From contig JBBSEF010000043.1 in the NCBI GenBank assembly GCA_038240015.1, positions 1 to 25,241 of the forward strand: a DNA stretch of 25,241 nt. Direction: 5' to 3'. Numbering within the stretch: position 1 is the stretch's first letter; each line of letters begins with the position of its first letter. The translations under genes were made by a program, and so were the position numbers. This DNA is from CAHJXF01 sp038240015 (GTDB lineage Bacteria > Pseudomonadota > Gammaproteobacteria > Burkholderiales > Burkholderiaceae_D). A model generated the notes under the pieces. The model was not told the origin of the DNA. It searched no databases and worked only from the letters and a program-made list of their open reading frames with translations. Below, one piece after another: positions 1 through 7,278 of the stretch.

Positions 1-1872
1 AAGACCCGCAAGCTCGCGGACTTCGTATGGAGCATCAACCACGTCATCGAACGCGCCCGCTCGCGGCTTCGCGACCGCGTCTTCACCATCCTCGCCGACG
101 GCAAACCGCTTCGCGACAGCGCGCCATACGCGGGCGTGATCGTGGCGTTGATCGTCGGCGATCAGCGCGCGATCGCGCAGTCCGACTGGATCGTGTTCAA
201 CCGGACCGGCATCGGGCATCTGGTCTCGATCTCGGGTTTGCACGTCAGCATGCTCGCTGCTCTCGGCGCGTGGCTGGCGTTCGCGATCTGGCGTCGACAT
301 CCGGCGTGGTGCACCCGCCTGGCCGCGCACAAGGTCGCGGCGCTCGCGGGAACGTCGGTGGCGCTCGGCTACTGCCTGCTGGCGGGCTTCGGCGTGCCCG
401 CGCAACGAACGCTGTACATGATCGCGGTGGTCGCGCTCGCGTTGTGGGCGCATCGATTGAGTTCCGTATCGCGGGTGCTCTGCATCGCGTTGCTCGTCGT
501 CGTCGCACTCGACCCGTGGGCCGTGATGGGCGCGGGCTTCTGGCTTTCGTTCGTCGCCGTCGGGGCGATCTTCTATGTGACTGCGGGCCGCTTCGACATC
601 GCCAGACCGATCGACACTTGGCGCGACCGCTTCGCGCGCTCGTTCAAGACCGCGGTGCGCGTGCAATGGGCCGTCACTCTCGCACTGACTCCGCTCACGC
701 TGCTGCTCTTCTATCAGGTGTCGATCATCAGTCCGATCGCCAACGCGATCGCGATTCCGCTGGTGAGCTTCGTCGTCACGCCGCTTTCTCTTGCCGGCGC
801 CGTGATGCCCGGCTTGATCGGCGCGTGGCTGCTGCACACCGCGCACGGGCTCGTCGCGTTGCTCGCACTGTGGCTGGGCTGGTTGAGCTCGGCTCCCTTC
901 GCTGTGTGGGCCGGTCCCGCGCCGAGCGCTTGGGCTTTCTTTTGCGCGATGATCGGCGTCGCGTGGTGGCTCGCGCCGCGCGGGGTGCCGTCGCGATGGG
1001 TCGGCGCGTTCTGGATACTGCCGCTATTCGCGTGGCCGGCCGATCGGCCCGCGACCGGCGTCGCGCGATTGACGGCGCTCGACATCGGGCAAGGCACGGC
1101 GGTGTTGATCGAGACGCGCGCGTCGCGCGTGCTCTACGACACCGGTCCGCAATACGGCGCCCAACCCGCGGCCGGCAACGACGCCGGCAGCCGCATCATC
1201 GTGCCCTACCTGCGCGCCCACGGCATCGATCGCCTGGACGCGATGATCGTCTCGCACAACGACAGCGATCACTCGGGCGGCGCACTGGCTATCCTGCAAT
1301 CGATGCCGGTCGATGGGGTGCGCAGCTCTCTTGCCGTCGAAAGCCCTATTGTTCTCGCATCGCCGCAGCATGGCCGATGCCTTGCCGGCCAACGCTGGAC
1401 CAGCGATGGCGTCAGCTTCGAATTGATGCATCCGTTGCCCGACGCGTATGCGGCGCGCGAAGGCAAGGCGGCGATCAAGCCGAACGCGAAGAGCTGCGTG
1501 CTGCGCGTCGAGGCCGGTGGACATTCGATGCTGCTGACCGCCGACATCGAGAAGCCGCAGGAAACCGATCTCATCGGTCGCGCTGCGGCTTCGCTGCACG
1601 CCGACGTGCTGCTGGTCCCGCATCACGGCAGCAGGACGTCATCGTCCGATGCGTTTCTCGATGCGACCCACCCATCCGTTGCGATCGTGCAATCGGGCTA
1701 CCTCAATCGCTTCAACCATCCGCGTCCCGACGTGTTGGCGCGCTACGCCGATCGCGCCATCCCGGTACTGCGCAACGATGCCGATGGCGCGATCACCGTC
1801 ACGCTCGCCGCGAACGGCGTGGCGATCGAGCGCTATCGAGAGCGGCATCAGCGCTATTGGTACGGACGCTGA
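1..1872 (+). CDS. comEC: ComEC/Rec2 DNA internalization channel, 5'-truncated by the window edge
   Basis: Inner-membrane channel protein that carries single-stranded DNA into the cytoplasm during natural transformation. The frame is open from base 1, so 623 C-terminal residues are visible; family members are usually 750-850, so roughly the first 150-200 residues lie outside. The competence domain shows the family's HLVSISGLHVSM motif at residues 75-86, followed by many hydrophobic helices up to about residue 350. A metallo-beta-lactamase-like domain then begins (LTALDIGQGTAVLIE, about 358-372; SHNDSDHSGG near 419; VPHHGSRTSSSD near 539). Its metal-binding HxDxDH and HHGS motifs look intact, so the nuclease-like domain may be active. 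The gene ends in TGA at 1870-1872 and converges on ubiX. A longer open frame beginning at base 27 in another phase is an Arg-rich shadow. Identity is secure; competence of this organism is not shown by one gene. Confidence 0.95.
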   Translation, partial: KTRKLADFVWSINHVIERARSRLRDRVFTILADGKPLRDSAPYAGVIVALIVGDQRAIAQSDWIVFNRTGIGHLVSISGLHVSMLAALGAWLAFAIWRRHPAWCTRLAAHKVAALAGTSVALGYCLLAGFGVPAQRTLYMIAVVALALWAHRLSSVSRVLCIALLVVVALDPWAVMGAGFWLSFVAVGAIFYVTAGRFDIARPIDTWRDRFARSFKTAVRVQWAVTLALTPLTLLLFYQVSIISPIANAIAIPLVSFVVTPLSLAGAVMPGLIGAWLLHTAHGLVALLALWLGWLSSAPFAVWAGPAPSAWAFFCAMIGVAWWLAPRGVPSRWVGAFWILPLFAWPADRPATGVARLTALDIGQGTAVLIETRASRVLYDTGPQYGAQPAAGNDAGSRIIVPYLRAHGIDRLDAMIVSHNDSDHSGGALAILQSMPVDGVRSSLAVESPIVLASPQHGRCLAGQRWTSDGVSFELMHPLPDAYAAREGKAAIKPNAKSCVLRVEAGGHSMLLTADIEKPQETDLIGRAAASLHADVLLVPHHGSRTSSSDAFLDATHPSVAIVQSGYLNRFNHPRPDVLARYADRAIPVLRNDADGAITVTLAANGVAIERYRERHQRYWYGR

Positions 1873-1920
1873 GCGGACTTGTCATTCCGACGTCGCGCAG
1901 CGCCGAGGAATTTCGTCCGC
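1873..1920. repeat. REP-like stem-loop between convergent comEC and ubiX
   Basis: Two nested pairs of inverted arms are visible: GCGGAC at 1873-1878 with GTCCGC at 1915-1920, and ATTCC at 1884-1888 with GGAAT at 1907-1911. The core resembles the dispersed 'GTCATTCCGA...GAGGAAT' type of intergenic repeat seen in many proteobacteria. Its place between convergent stop codons would suit a bidirectional terminator, but no T-run follows on either side. Seen: the arms. Inferred: repeat family and function. Confidence 0.45.
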
Positions 1921-1926
1921 AATAAA

Positions 1927-2520
1927 TCATGGCTCTTCCGATTCGCTGCGCGCATTCACCATGCCCGACCAACGCTTCAACGCCGGTGACTGCAAGCCGA
2001 TCAGATCGAGCGCGCGCGCGACTGTGTCGTCGACCATGTCGGCGATCGTTTCGGGCCGCTGATAGAACGCCGGCACCGGCGGCATCACGATTCCGCCCAT
2101 CTCGGTGACGGCGACCATATTGCGCAGATGCGCGAGGTTCAGCGGCGTCTCGCGCGCGAGCAGCACCAGGCGGCGGCGCTGCTTCAACATCACATCGGCC
2201 GCGCGCGTGATCAGATTGTCGGAGAGGCCGTGCGCAATCGATGCGAGCGTCTTCATCGAACACGGCGCGACCAGCATGCTGTCGGCGTCGCACGACCCGC
2301 TCGCGATCGATGCGCCGATGTCCCTGACGCCATGCGCGACAGTCGCAAGTGCTTCGATGTCGGAGCGCTTCATGTCCAGTTCCTGCAAGGCGGTGAGCGC
2401 ACCCGATGACGACACCACGACGTGCGTCTCGACCGATTCGATCGCAGCCAGCGCGTGCAACAGGCGCACGCCATAGACCGCGCCACTCGCGCCTGTGATC
2501 GCGACGATGATGCGTCTCAT
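1927..2520 (-). CDS. ubiX: UbiX flavin prenyltransferase
   Basis: Makes prenylated FMN, the cofactor of UbiD-type decarboxylases in ubiquinone synthesis, by joining a dimethylallyl group to FMN. The 197-residue protein has the usual UbiX length. It shows the N-terminal Rossmann-like start RRIIVAITGASGAVYGVRLL, the ALQELD region, a central APCSMKTLASIAHGLSDNLI block (about residues 95-114), and the MPPVPAFYQRPETIADMVD block near the C-terminus, all hallmarks of the family. The ATG at 2518-2520 is chosen because the protein then begins exactly at the conserved start. The open frame continues upstream into lgt but carries no family sequence there. The start overlaps the lgt stop in an ATGA arrangement, so the two genes are probably translationally coupled. 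Upstream bases read GAAAGAAAAAATC on the coding strand, a purine-rich but not classical ribosome site. Confidence 0.95.
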   Translation of the reverse strand: MRRIIVAITGASGAVYGVRLLHALAAIESVETHVVVSSSGALTALQELDMKRSDIEALATVAHGVRDIGASIASGSCDADSMLVAPCSMKTLASIAHGLSDNLITRAADVMLKQRRRLVLLARETPLNLAHLRNMVAVTEMGGIVMPPVPAFYQRPETIADMVDDTVARALDLIGLQSPALKRWSGMVNARSESEEP

Positions 2521-3350
2521 GATTTTTTCTTTCGGTCCATCACCACGGGATCGGTTGCAACGCGTTGCGACCCCTCGCGTCGATAGCTCCACGCCAGTAT
2601 GCCGACGCCGGCGAGAATCATCGGAATCGAAAGCCATTGCCCCATCGACAAATTCATCGCGAGCAGCCCAAGAAAATCGTCGGGCTCGCGCGTGAACTCG
2701 ACGCAAAAACGCGCGAGTCCATATCCGATCAGGAACACGCCGGAGACTGCGCCGATCGGTCGCGGTCGTCGCGCGAACCACCACACGAGGACGAAGAGCG
2801 CGATGCCTTCGAGCCCGACTTCGTACAGCTGCGAAGGATGTCGTGCGATGCCGTCACGCGCCTGCGGAAAGATCATCGCCCACGGCACATCGCTCGCGCG
2901 GCCCCACAGTTCGCCATTGATGAAGTTGCCCGTGCGACCCGCGGCGAGTCCCGTGGGTACGAGCGGCGCGACGAAGTCGGCGACCTGCCAGAACGAGTAG
3001 CCGCGACGCCTCGCGAAGATCAGCATCGCGACGATCACCCCGATCAAGCCCCCGTGAAATGACATGCCGCCTTCCCACACCTTGAACAAGTCGAGCGGAT
3101 GTTCGAGATAAAAGCTCGCCTTGTAGAACAGCACGTAGCCGAGTCGGCCGCCGACGATGGTGCCGAGCATGCCGAAGAACAAGAGGTCGTCGAGATCGCG
3201 CGCGGTGAGTACCGTCTTGCCGTGCGCGATGCGCCAGCGCCCGAGGATCAGGACGAGCGCGAACGCAACCAGGTACATTAGCCCATACCAACGCACGGCG
3301 AGGGGACCGATGCTGAAGGCGATCGGATCGAACTGAGGATGGACGAGCAT
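2517..3350 (-). CDS. lgt: Prolipoprotein diacylglyceryl transferase Lgt
   Basis: Integral inner-membrane enzyme that moves a diacylglyceryl group from phosphatidylglycerol to the lipobox cysteine of prelipoproteins, the first step of lipoprotein maturation. The 277-residue protein has the family's usual length and about seven hydrophobic segments. Signature elements are present: HPQFDPIAFSIGPLAVRWYG at the N-terminus, a GGMSFHGGLIG block with the conserved His, AGRTGNFINGELWGR (the Lgt signature with Arg and Asn), RHPSQLYEV, and a C-terminal RFCVEFTREPDD block. The ATG at 3348-3350 starts four residues before the conserved PQFDP. A longer open frame upstream reads through the 3425-3510 repeat and gives repeat-type peptide (PGAGRDPSF), so it is rejected. 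The start lacks a clear Shine-Dalgarno sequence. The gene overlaps ubiX by 4 bases and is divergent from ilvD. Confidence 0.95.
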   Translation of the reverse strand: MLVHPQFDPIAFSIGPLAVRWYGLMYLVAFALVLILGRWRIAHGKTVLTARDLDDLLFFGMLGTIVGGRLGYVLFYKASFYLEHPLDLFKVWEGGMSFHGGLIGVIVAMLIFARRRGYSFWQVADFVAPLVPTGLAAGRTGNFINGELWGRASDVPWAMIFPQARDGIARHPSQLYEVGLEGIALFVLVWWFARRPRPIGAVSGVFLIGYGLARFCVEFTREPDDFLGLLAMNLSMGQWLSIPMILAGVGILAWSYRREGSQRVATDPVVMDRKKKS

Positions 3351-3424
3351 GAAGGGTTGCGGTTGGTGGGTCGGATAAAATTGCGAGTGTAGCCAAGCGC
3401 GGCGTTGACACCGTGCTGACGCTT

Positions 3425-3510
3425 CGCCTCCCCGGTGAAGGCCGGGGCCCAAGTTGCTCTTTGGTCGCACGCTCACGAAACTTGGATCCCGGCCTGCGCC
3501 GGGACGACGG
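3425..3510. repeat. REP/BIME-like inverted repeat pair between lgt and ilvD
   Basis: Two imperfect copies of a palindromic unit lie in opposite orientation. The left copy spans 3425-3455 (core CCCCGGTGAAGGCCGGGG, then CCCAAGTT). The right copy spans 3479-3510 (AAACTTGG, then core ATCCCGGCCTGCGCCGGGA). Each core is itself a hairpin, and the two copies are inverted around a 23-base spacer. Reading through them in coding phase gives the PGEGRGP and DPGLRRDDG peptides typical of misannotated repeat sequence. They sit in the divergent lgt/ilvD promoter region, so both genes should start downstream of them. Confidence 0.8.
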
Positions 3511-3565
3511 CTCAACAGCGACGGGTCGACCAGTCAACCTACTACAGAATCGCCGAGGAGAACCC

Positions 3566-5272
3566 GTGGCTCACAACGAGCGTTCCAGACATGTCACCGA
3601 GGGCGACGTTCGCGCACCGAACCGCGCGATGTATTACCCGATGGGCTACACGCGCGCCGATTTCGGCAAGCCGATGATCGGCGTCGCCAACGGCCACTCG
3701 ACCATCACGCCGTGCAACTCGGGCCTGCAGAAACTCGCCGACGCCGCGATCGCCGCGATCGAAGCGGCGGGAGCGAAGGCACAGGTGTTCGGCACGCCCA
3801 CGGTCTCGGACGCGGTATCGATGGGTACCGAAGGCATGAAGTATTCGCTGGTGTCGCGCGAAGTCATCGCCGACTGCATCGAGACCGCAGTGATGGCTCA
3901 GTGGATGGACGGCTGCGTAGTGGTCGGCGGCTGCGACAAGAACATGCCGGGCGGCATGATCGCGATGGCGCGCACCAACGTGCCGTCGATCTATGTGTAC
4001 GGCGGCACGATCAAGCCCGGCCATCACAACGGCCGCGACCTGACCATCGTGTCAGTGTTCGAAGCGGTCGGCGAATTCAACGCGGGCCGCTTGTCGCGCG
4101 CCGACTTCGAAGCGATCGAGGAACGCGCGTGTCCGTCGGCCGGTTCGTGCGGCGGCATGTTCACCGCCAACACGATGAGTTCGTCTTTCGAAGCACTCGG
4201 CATGTCGCTGATGCACTCGTCGTCGATGGCCAACCCCGATGACGAGAAGACCGCCTCGGCCGCCGAGTCGGCGCGCGTGCTGGTCGACGCGGTGAAAGCC
4301 AATCGCCGACCGCGCGACATCATTACGAAAAAAGCGATCGAGAACGCCGTGTCGGTGGTCATGGCGACCGGCGGTTCCACCAACGCGGTGCTGCATTTCC
4401 TCGCGATCGCGCACGCGGCCGAAGTCGAGTGGGCCATCGACGACTTCGAGCGCATCCGCCAGCGCGTGCCGGTGCTGTGCAATCTCAAACCGTCGGGCCG
4501 GTACGTCGCGACCGACCTGCATCGCGCGGGCGGCGTGCCGCAAGTGATGAAGCTGCTGCTCGATGCGGGTCTCTTGCACGGAGACTGCATGACGATCACC
4601 GGCAAGACGATTGCCGAAGAACTCGCGAACATTTCATCGACGCCGCGCGCAGATCAAGACGTGATCATGCCGATCGCAAAGGCGCTCTATCCGCAAGGCC
4701 ATCTTGCGATCTTGCGAGGCAATCTCTCGCCCGAAGGCTGCGTCGCGAAAGTCACCGGCCTCAAAAATCCGATGATGACCGGCCCGGCGCGCGTGTTCGA
4801 TTCCGAAGACGCCGCGATGGACGCGATCATGGGCAAGCGCATCGAGCCCGGCGACGTGATGGTGATCCGCTACGAAGGTCCCAAAGGAGGACCGGGCATG
4901 CGCGAAATGCTCGCGCCCACGTCGGCGCTGATCGGGCAGGGTCTGGGCGAATCGGTGGGGATCATCACCGACGGCCGTTTTTCAGGCGGCACCTGGGGCA
5001 TGGTGGTGGGGCACGTGTCGCCCGAAGCCTACGTCGGCGGCGCGATCGCGTTGATCATGGAAGGCGACTCGATCACGATCGATGCGCATCGCTTGCTGCT
5101 GCAACTGAATGTGAGCGATGCCGACATCGATGCGCGTCGTGCACGCTGGAAGCAACCCAAGCCGCGCTACACGCGCGGCGTGCTGGCGAAATTCGCGAAG
5201 CTGGCCTCGAGTGCAAGCCGCGGTGCGGTCACCGACGCGGACCTGGAGGACGTCCACCCATCGACTTCTTGA
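3566..5272 (+). CDS. ilvD: Dihydroxy-acid dehydratase IlvD
   Basis: Dehydrates 2,3-dihydroxy-isovalerate and 2,3-dihydroxy-methylvalerate to the 2-keto acids that precede valine, leucine and isoleucine. The 568-residue protein belongs to the shorter IlvD form (E. coli has 616). Iron-sulfur cluster cysteines are visible as C50 (TITPCNSG), C123 (VGGCDKNMPGG, with the nearby Lys125 that is carbamylated in the family) and C195 (SAGSCGGMFTANTM). The C-terminal domain shows GRFSGGTWGMVVGHVSPEA. The GTG at 3566 is chosen: GAGGAG at 3555-3560 sits 5 bases upstream, and the protein then begins at family sequence (RSRHVTEGDVRAPNRAM). A longer frame starts inside the repeat pair and is rejected. The last 44 bases overlap the convergent Trp-rich gene. 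A sugar-acid dehydratase is the alternative, but the motifs and length fit IlvD better. Confidence 0.95.
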   Translation: MAHNERSRHVTEGDVRAPNRAMYYPMGYTRADFGKPMIGVANGHSTITPCNSGLQKLADAAIAAIEAAGAKAQVFGTPTVSDAVSMGTEGMKYSLVSREVIADCIETAVMAQWMDGCVVVGGCDKNMPGGMIAMARTNVPSIYVYGGTIKPGHHNGRDLTIVSVFEAVGEFNAGRLSRADFEAIEERACPSAGSCGGMFTANTMSSSFEALGMSLMHSSSMANPDDEKTASAAESARVLVDAVKANRRPRDIITKKAIENAVSVVMATGGSTNAVLHFLAIAHAAEVEWAIDDFERIRQRVPVLCNLKPSGRYVATDLHRAGGVPQVMKLLLDAGLLHGDCMTITGKTIAEELANISSTPRADQDVIMPIAKALYPQGHLAILRGNLSPEGCVAKVTGLKNPMMTGPARVFDSEDAAMDAIMGKRIEPGDVMVIRYEGPKGGPGMREMLAPTSALIGQGLGESVGIITDGRFSGGTWGMVVGHVSPEAYVGGAIALIMEGDSITIDAHRLLLQLNVSDADIDARRARWKQPKPRYTRGVLAKFAKLASSASRGAVTDADLEDVHPSTS

Positions 5273-5468
5273 GGCGCTCCTGCCTGATCTTGTCGAGATC
5301 ATCGTGCGCCTTGCGCTTATCGAGTCCGAAGAAGGGTTCGATGATTTCAAACCACAGCAACGCCAGACCGAACGGAATCAGCACCGCCCACCACGACCAT
5401 TGCCCGACCGGCCCGAACTCGAACCACTTCATCAACAACAAGATCACGCCGACCACGATGAACCACAT
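5229..5468 (-). CDS. Small Trp-rich membrane protein (TIGR04438-like)
   Basis: A 79-residue protein with six tryptophans (residues 2, 15, 24, 26, 27, 39). It has two hydrophobic stretches at about 2-19 and 25-43, separated by KWFEFGPVGQW, followed by a strongly charged tail (LDKRKAHDDLDKIRQERLKK). This matches my memory of the small Trp-rich protein family TIGR04438, found mainly in Burkholderiales; no function is established. The ATG at 5466-5468 has a good ribosome site (GGGGAGAG about 5-12 bases upstream on the coding strand). The 3' end overlaps the ilvD 3' end by 44 bases, and its start codon region overlaps the divergent cytochrome start. The protein is probably an inner-membrane hairpin with a cytoplasmic tail. 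Confidence 0.8.
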   Translation of the reverse strand: MWFIVVGVILLLMKWFEFGPVGQWSWWAVLIPFGLALLWFEIIEPFFGLDKRKAHDDLDKIRQERLKKSMGGRPPGPRR

Positions 5469-5823
5469 CGCCGCTCTCCCCGCGAAGACGATTACCGACT
5501 ATAGCCTACGCGCGTTCGCTTGCCGACTTTTAGTCGCTGCGGTTGGCCTCGCGGCTATGCATGCTGCGTACGCCGATGAAGCCGAGATGGTCCGTGCGAA
5601 GAAATGCATGAGCTGTCACACGCTCGATCAGAAGCTGGTAGGGCCGGGCTTCAAGAGCATCGCCGCGAAATACGCAGGCGACACGAGTGCGGAGGCGCGC
5701 TTGGCGAAGAAGATTCGCGAAGGCGGCGCCGGCGTCTGGGGCGTGGTGCCGATGCCGGCCAACCCCGAGGTCAATGCGGCCGAAGCGCAGCGCCTCGCGC
5801 ATTGGGTGTTGATGCAGAAATAG
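5458..5823 (+). CDS. Secreted class I c-type cytochrome (c551/c552-like)
   Basis: Small periplasmic electron carrier. In the 121-residue precursor, an N-terminal segment with Arg/Lys is followed by a hydrophobic core (LLVAAVGLAAMHAA) and a likely cleavage after AYA at residue 39. The heme site is C50-M-S-C53-H54, and Met99 in VVPMPANP is the probable sixth ligand. The mature part of about 82 residues has the length and KKCMSCHTLDQKLVGPGFK pattern of cytochrome c551/c552 proteins. The only in-frame ATG upstream of the signal peptide is at 5458; it lacks a good ribosome site and lies 11 bases inside the divergent Trp-rich gene, so the start is less certain than the identity. The gene is followed by a bidirectional terminator. 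Its redox partner cannot be told from context. Confidence 0.88.
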   Translation: MNHIAALPAKTITDYSLRAFACRLLVAAVGLAAMHAAYADEAEMVRAKKCMSCHTLDQKLVGPGFKSIAAKYAGDTSAEARLAKKIREGGAGVWGVVPMPANPEVNAAEAQRLAHWVLMQK

Positions 5824-5841
5824 AGGACGTCGCCCAAAAAC

Positions 5842-5865
5842 AAAAGCCGCTCGAAAGCGGCTTTT
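5842..5865. terminator. Bidirectional intrinsic terminator between cytochrome c and livK
   Basis: A perfect 10-base stem AAAAGCCGCT (5842-5851) / AGCGGCTTTT (5856-5865) encloses a CGAA tetraloop. It has A-rich flank on the left and TTTT on the right, so it can stop transcription from both convergent genes. Confidence 0.9.
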
Positions 5866-5896
5866 GCTTGGATGCCTTGTGCAACGACTGGTGCGC

Positions 5897-7042
5897 TTAC
5901 TGCACGACTGCGAGCGCTTCCTTGGTGCCGCCCTTGTACGTGTAGAGCGTCAGCGTGCCGTCTTTGACATCGCCCTTGTCGTCAAAGCGGATGTGCCCGG
6001 TCACGCCGTTGTAGTCTTCCTTCGCCAGGAAGGGCAGGTACTTCGCGGGGTCGGCTGACTTGGCCTTCTCCATCGCATCGACCATCACCATCACCGCGTC
6101 GTAAACATACGGTGCATAGATCTGAACGTCGGTGTTGAATTTCTTCTTGTAGTCGGCCTTGAACTTGTTCATCGGGCCTTCCTTGCCTTTCAACACGCCG
6201 CCGGCTTCGGCGCAGATGACCTGACCGTCGGCCATGCCGTCGCCCGCGAGCTTGGCGAGCTCACCGGTGCAGATGCCGTCGCCGCCCATGAACTTGGCAT
6301 TGATGCCGAGGCTCTTCATCTGACGCAGCATCGGGCCGGCCTGAGCGTCCATGCCGCCGTAGAACACCACATCGGGCTTGGTACCCTTGACGTTCGTCAG
6401 GATCGACTGGAAGTCGGTCGCATTGTTGGTGGTGTGCTCGGTCGCGACGACCTTCGCGCCGGCAGCCTTGGCGCCCTTGATGAACTCGGCCGCAACGCCT
6501 TCGCCATACGCGGTCTTGTCGTCGATCACCGCAACCGTCTTGGCTTTCAAGGTCGTACCCGCATATTTGCCTAGTGTGCCGCCGAGCTGGCCGTCATTAG
6601 CGCAGACGCGAAACGCCGTCTTGAAACCTTGCTGCGTGTACTTGGGGTTGGTCGCCGACGGCGAGATCTGCGGAATCCCCGCATCCGAATAAATCTTCGA
6701 CGCCGGAATCGTGGTGCCCGAGTTCAAGTGTCCGATCACGCCATTGACATGGGCATCGACCAACTTCTGAGCAGCAGCCGTACCCTGTTTCGGATCGGCA
6801 GCGTCGTCTTCTTTGAGCAGTTCGAACTTGACCTTCTTGCCGCCGATCGTCACGCCCTTGGCGTTGAGCTCGTCGATGGCCATCACGGCGCCGTTCTCAT
6901 TGTCCTTGCCGAGGTGAGCGATGTTGCCCGAGATCGGGCCGACGTGGCCGATCTTGACAATCTGTTCCTGTCCGTATGCGGGCGCGCTGGCAACGCACGC
7001 GGTCGCGATGGCGGCACACAGAAGTTTGTGCTGAACTTTCAT
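5897..7042 (-). CDS. livK: Branched-chain amino acid ABC transporter substrate-binding protein (LivK-like)
   Basis: Periplasmic receptor of a HAAT-family importer. In the 381-residue precursor, a signal peptide with core LLCAAIATACVASAPAYG is followed by the mature start QEQIVKIGHVGPISG. Typical type I periplasmic binding-protein blocks follow: GKDNENGAVMAIDELNAKG, KFELLKEDDAADPKQG, IGHLNSGTTIPASKIY, QISPSATNP and FRVCANDGQLGG. The ATG at 7040-7042 is taken as start because MKVQHK opens a clean signal peptide and GGGAG lies about 8 bases upstream; an in-frame ATG five codons earlier is possible. The partner permease and ATPase genes (11091-14829) are on the other strand beyond putA, with the terminator at 5842-5865 behind this gene. 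Substrate could be Leu/Ile/Val or, given putA, a wider set that includes proline; sequence alone does not decide. Confidence 0.93.
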   Translation of the reverse strand: MKVQHKLLCAAIATACVASAPAYGQEQIVKIGHVGPISGNIAHLGKDNENGAVMAIDELNAKGVTIGGKKVKFELLKEDDAADPKQGTAAAQKLVDAHVNGVIGHLNSGTTIPASKIYSDAGIPQISPSATNPKYTQQGFKTAFRVCANDGQLGGTLGKYAGTTLKAKTVAVIDDKTAYGEGVAAEFIKGAKAAGAKVVATEHTTNNATDFQSILTNVKGTKPDVVFYGGMDAQAGPMLRQMKSLGINAKFMGGDGICTGELAKLAGDGMADGQVICAEAGGVLKGKEGPMNKFKADYKKKFNTDVQIYAPYVYDAVMVMVDAMEKAKSADPAKYLPFLAKEDYNGVTGHIRFDDKGDVKDGTLTLYTYKGGTKEALAVVQ

Positions 7043-7149
7043 TGATGGGACTCCCAATCGAAAATGTTGATGATTGATGGTTCACGTCGCGATCGTCGCC
7101 AGTGCAGCGATCCGGTCGAAACCCGCGAGCACCGCGACAAATTACACGA

Positions 7150-7200
7150 AACATCGGGTGAAGAATAGTGGCTTGTTCCTCTATTCAGAAACGAGATGTT
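7150..7200. promoter_or_regulatory. Imperfect dyad in the divergent livK/putA intergenic region
   Basis: The 236-base gap 7043-7278 separates the divergent starts of livK and putA and is AT-richer than its surroundings around 7135-7200. It holds two nested inverted arms: AACATC (7150-7155) with GATGTT (7195-7200), and GAATAG (7163-7168) with CTATTC (7181-7186), offset by one base. This could be an operator for a regulator shared by both genes, since this PutA lacks its own DNA-binding domain. I could not identify convincing -35/-10 pairs. The dyad may be chance. Confidence 0.3.
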
Positions 7201-7278
7201 GTGGTTGGACGTTGACCGTGTTTACCCCAATGGCTGGTGCGGGGTTCATCGCCCGGCTCGAACCCTTAAACTCAAGCC

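Noticed and set aside
27..1925. 632-residue open frame over comEC
   Set aside because: Arg/Ala-rich shadow in another phase of comEC; no family motifs, while the comEC frame has all of them.
3413..3565. Upstream start for ilvD
   Set aside because: It translates the inverted repeat pair; GTG at 3566 has a ribosome site and begins at family sequence.
4429..5457. Cytochrome gene starting far upstream inside ilvD
   Set aside because: The upstream part is an Arg-rich shadow of ilvD; the signal peptide and heme domain begin only after the ATG at 5458.
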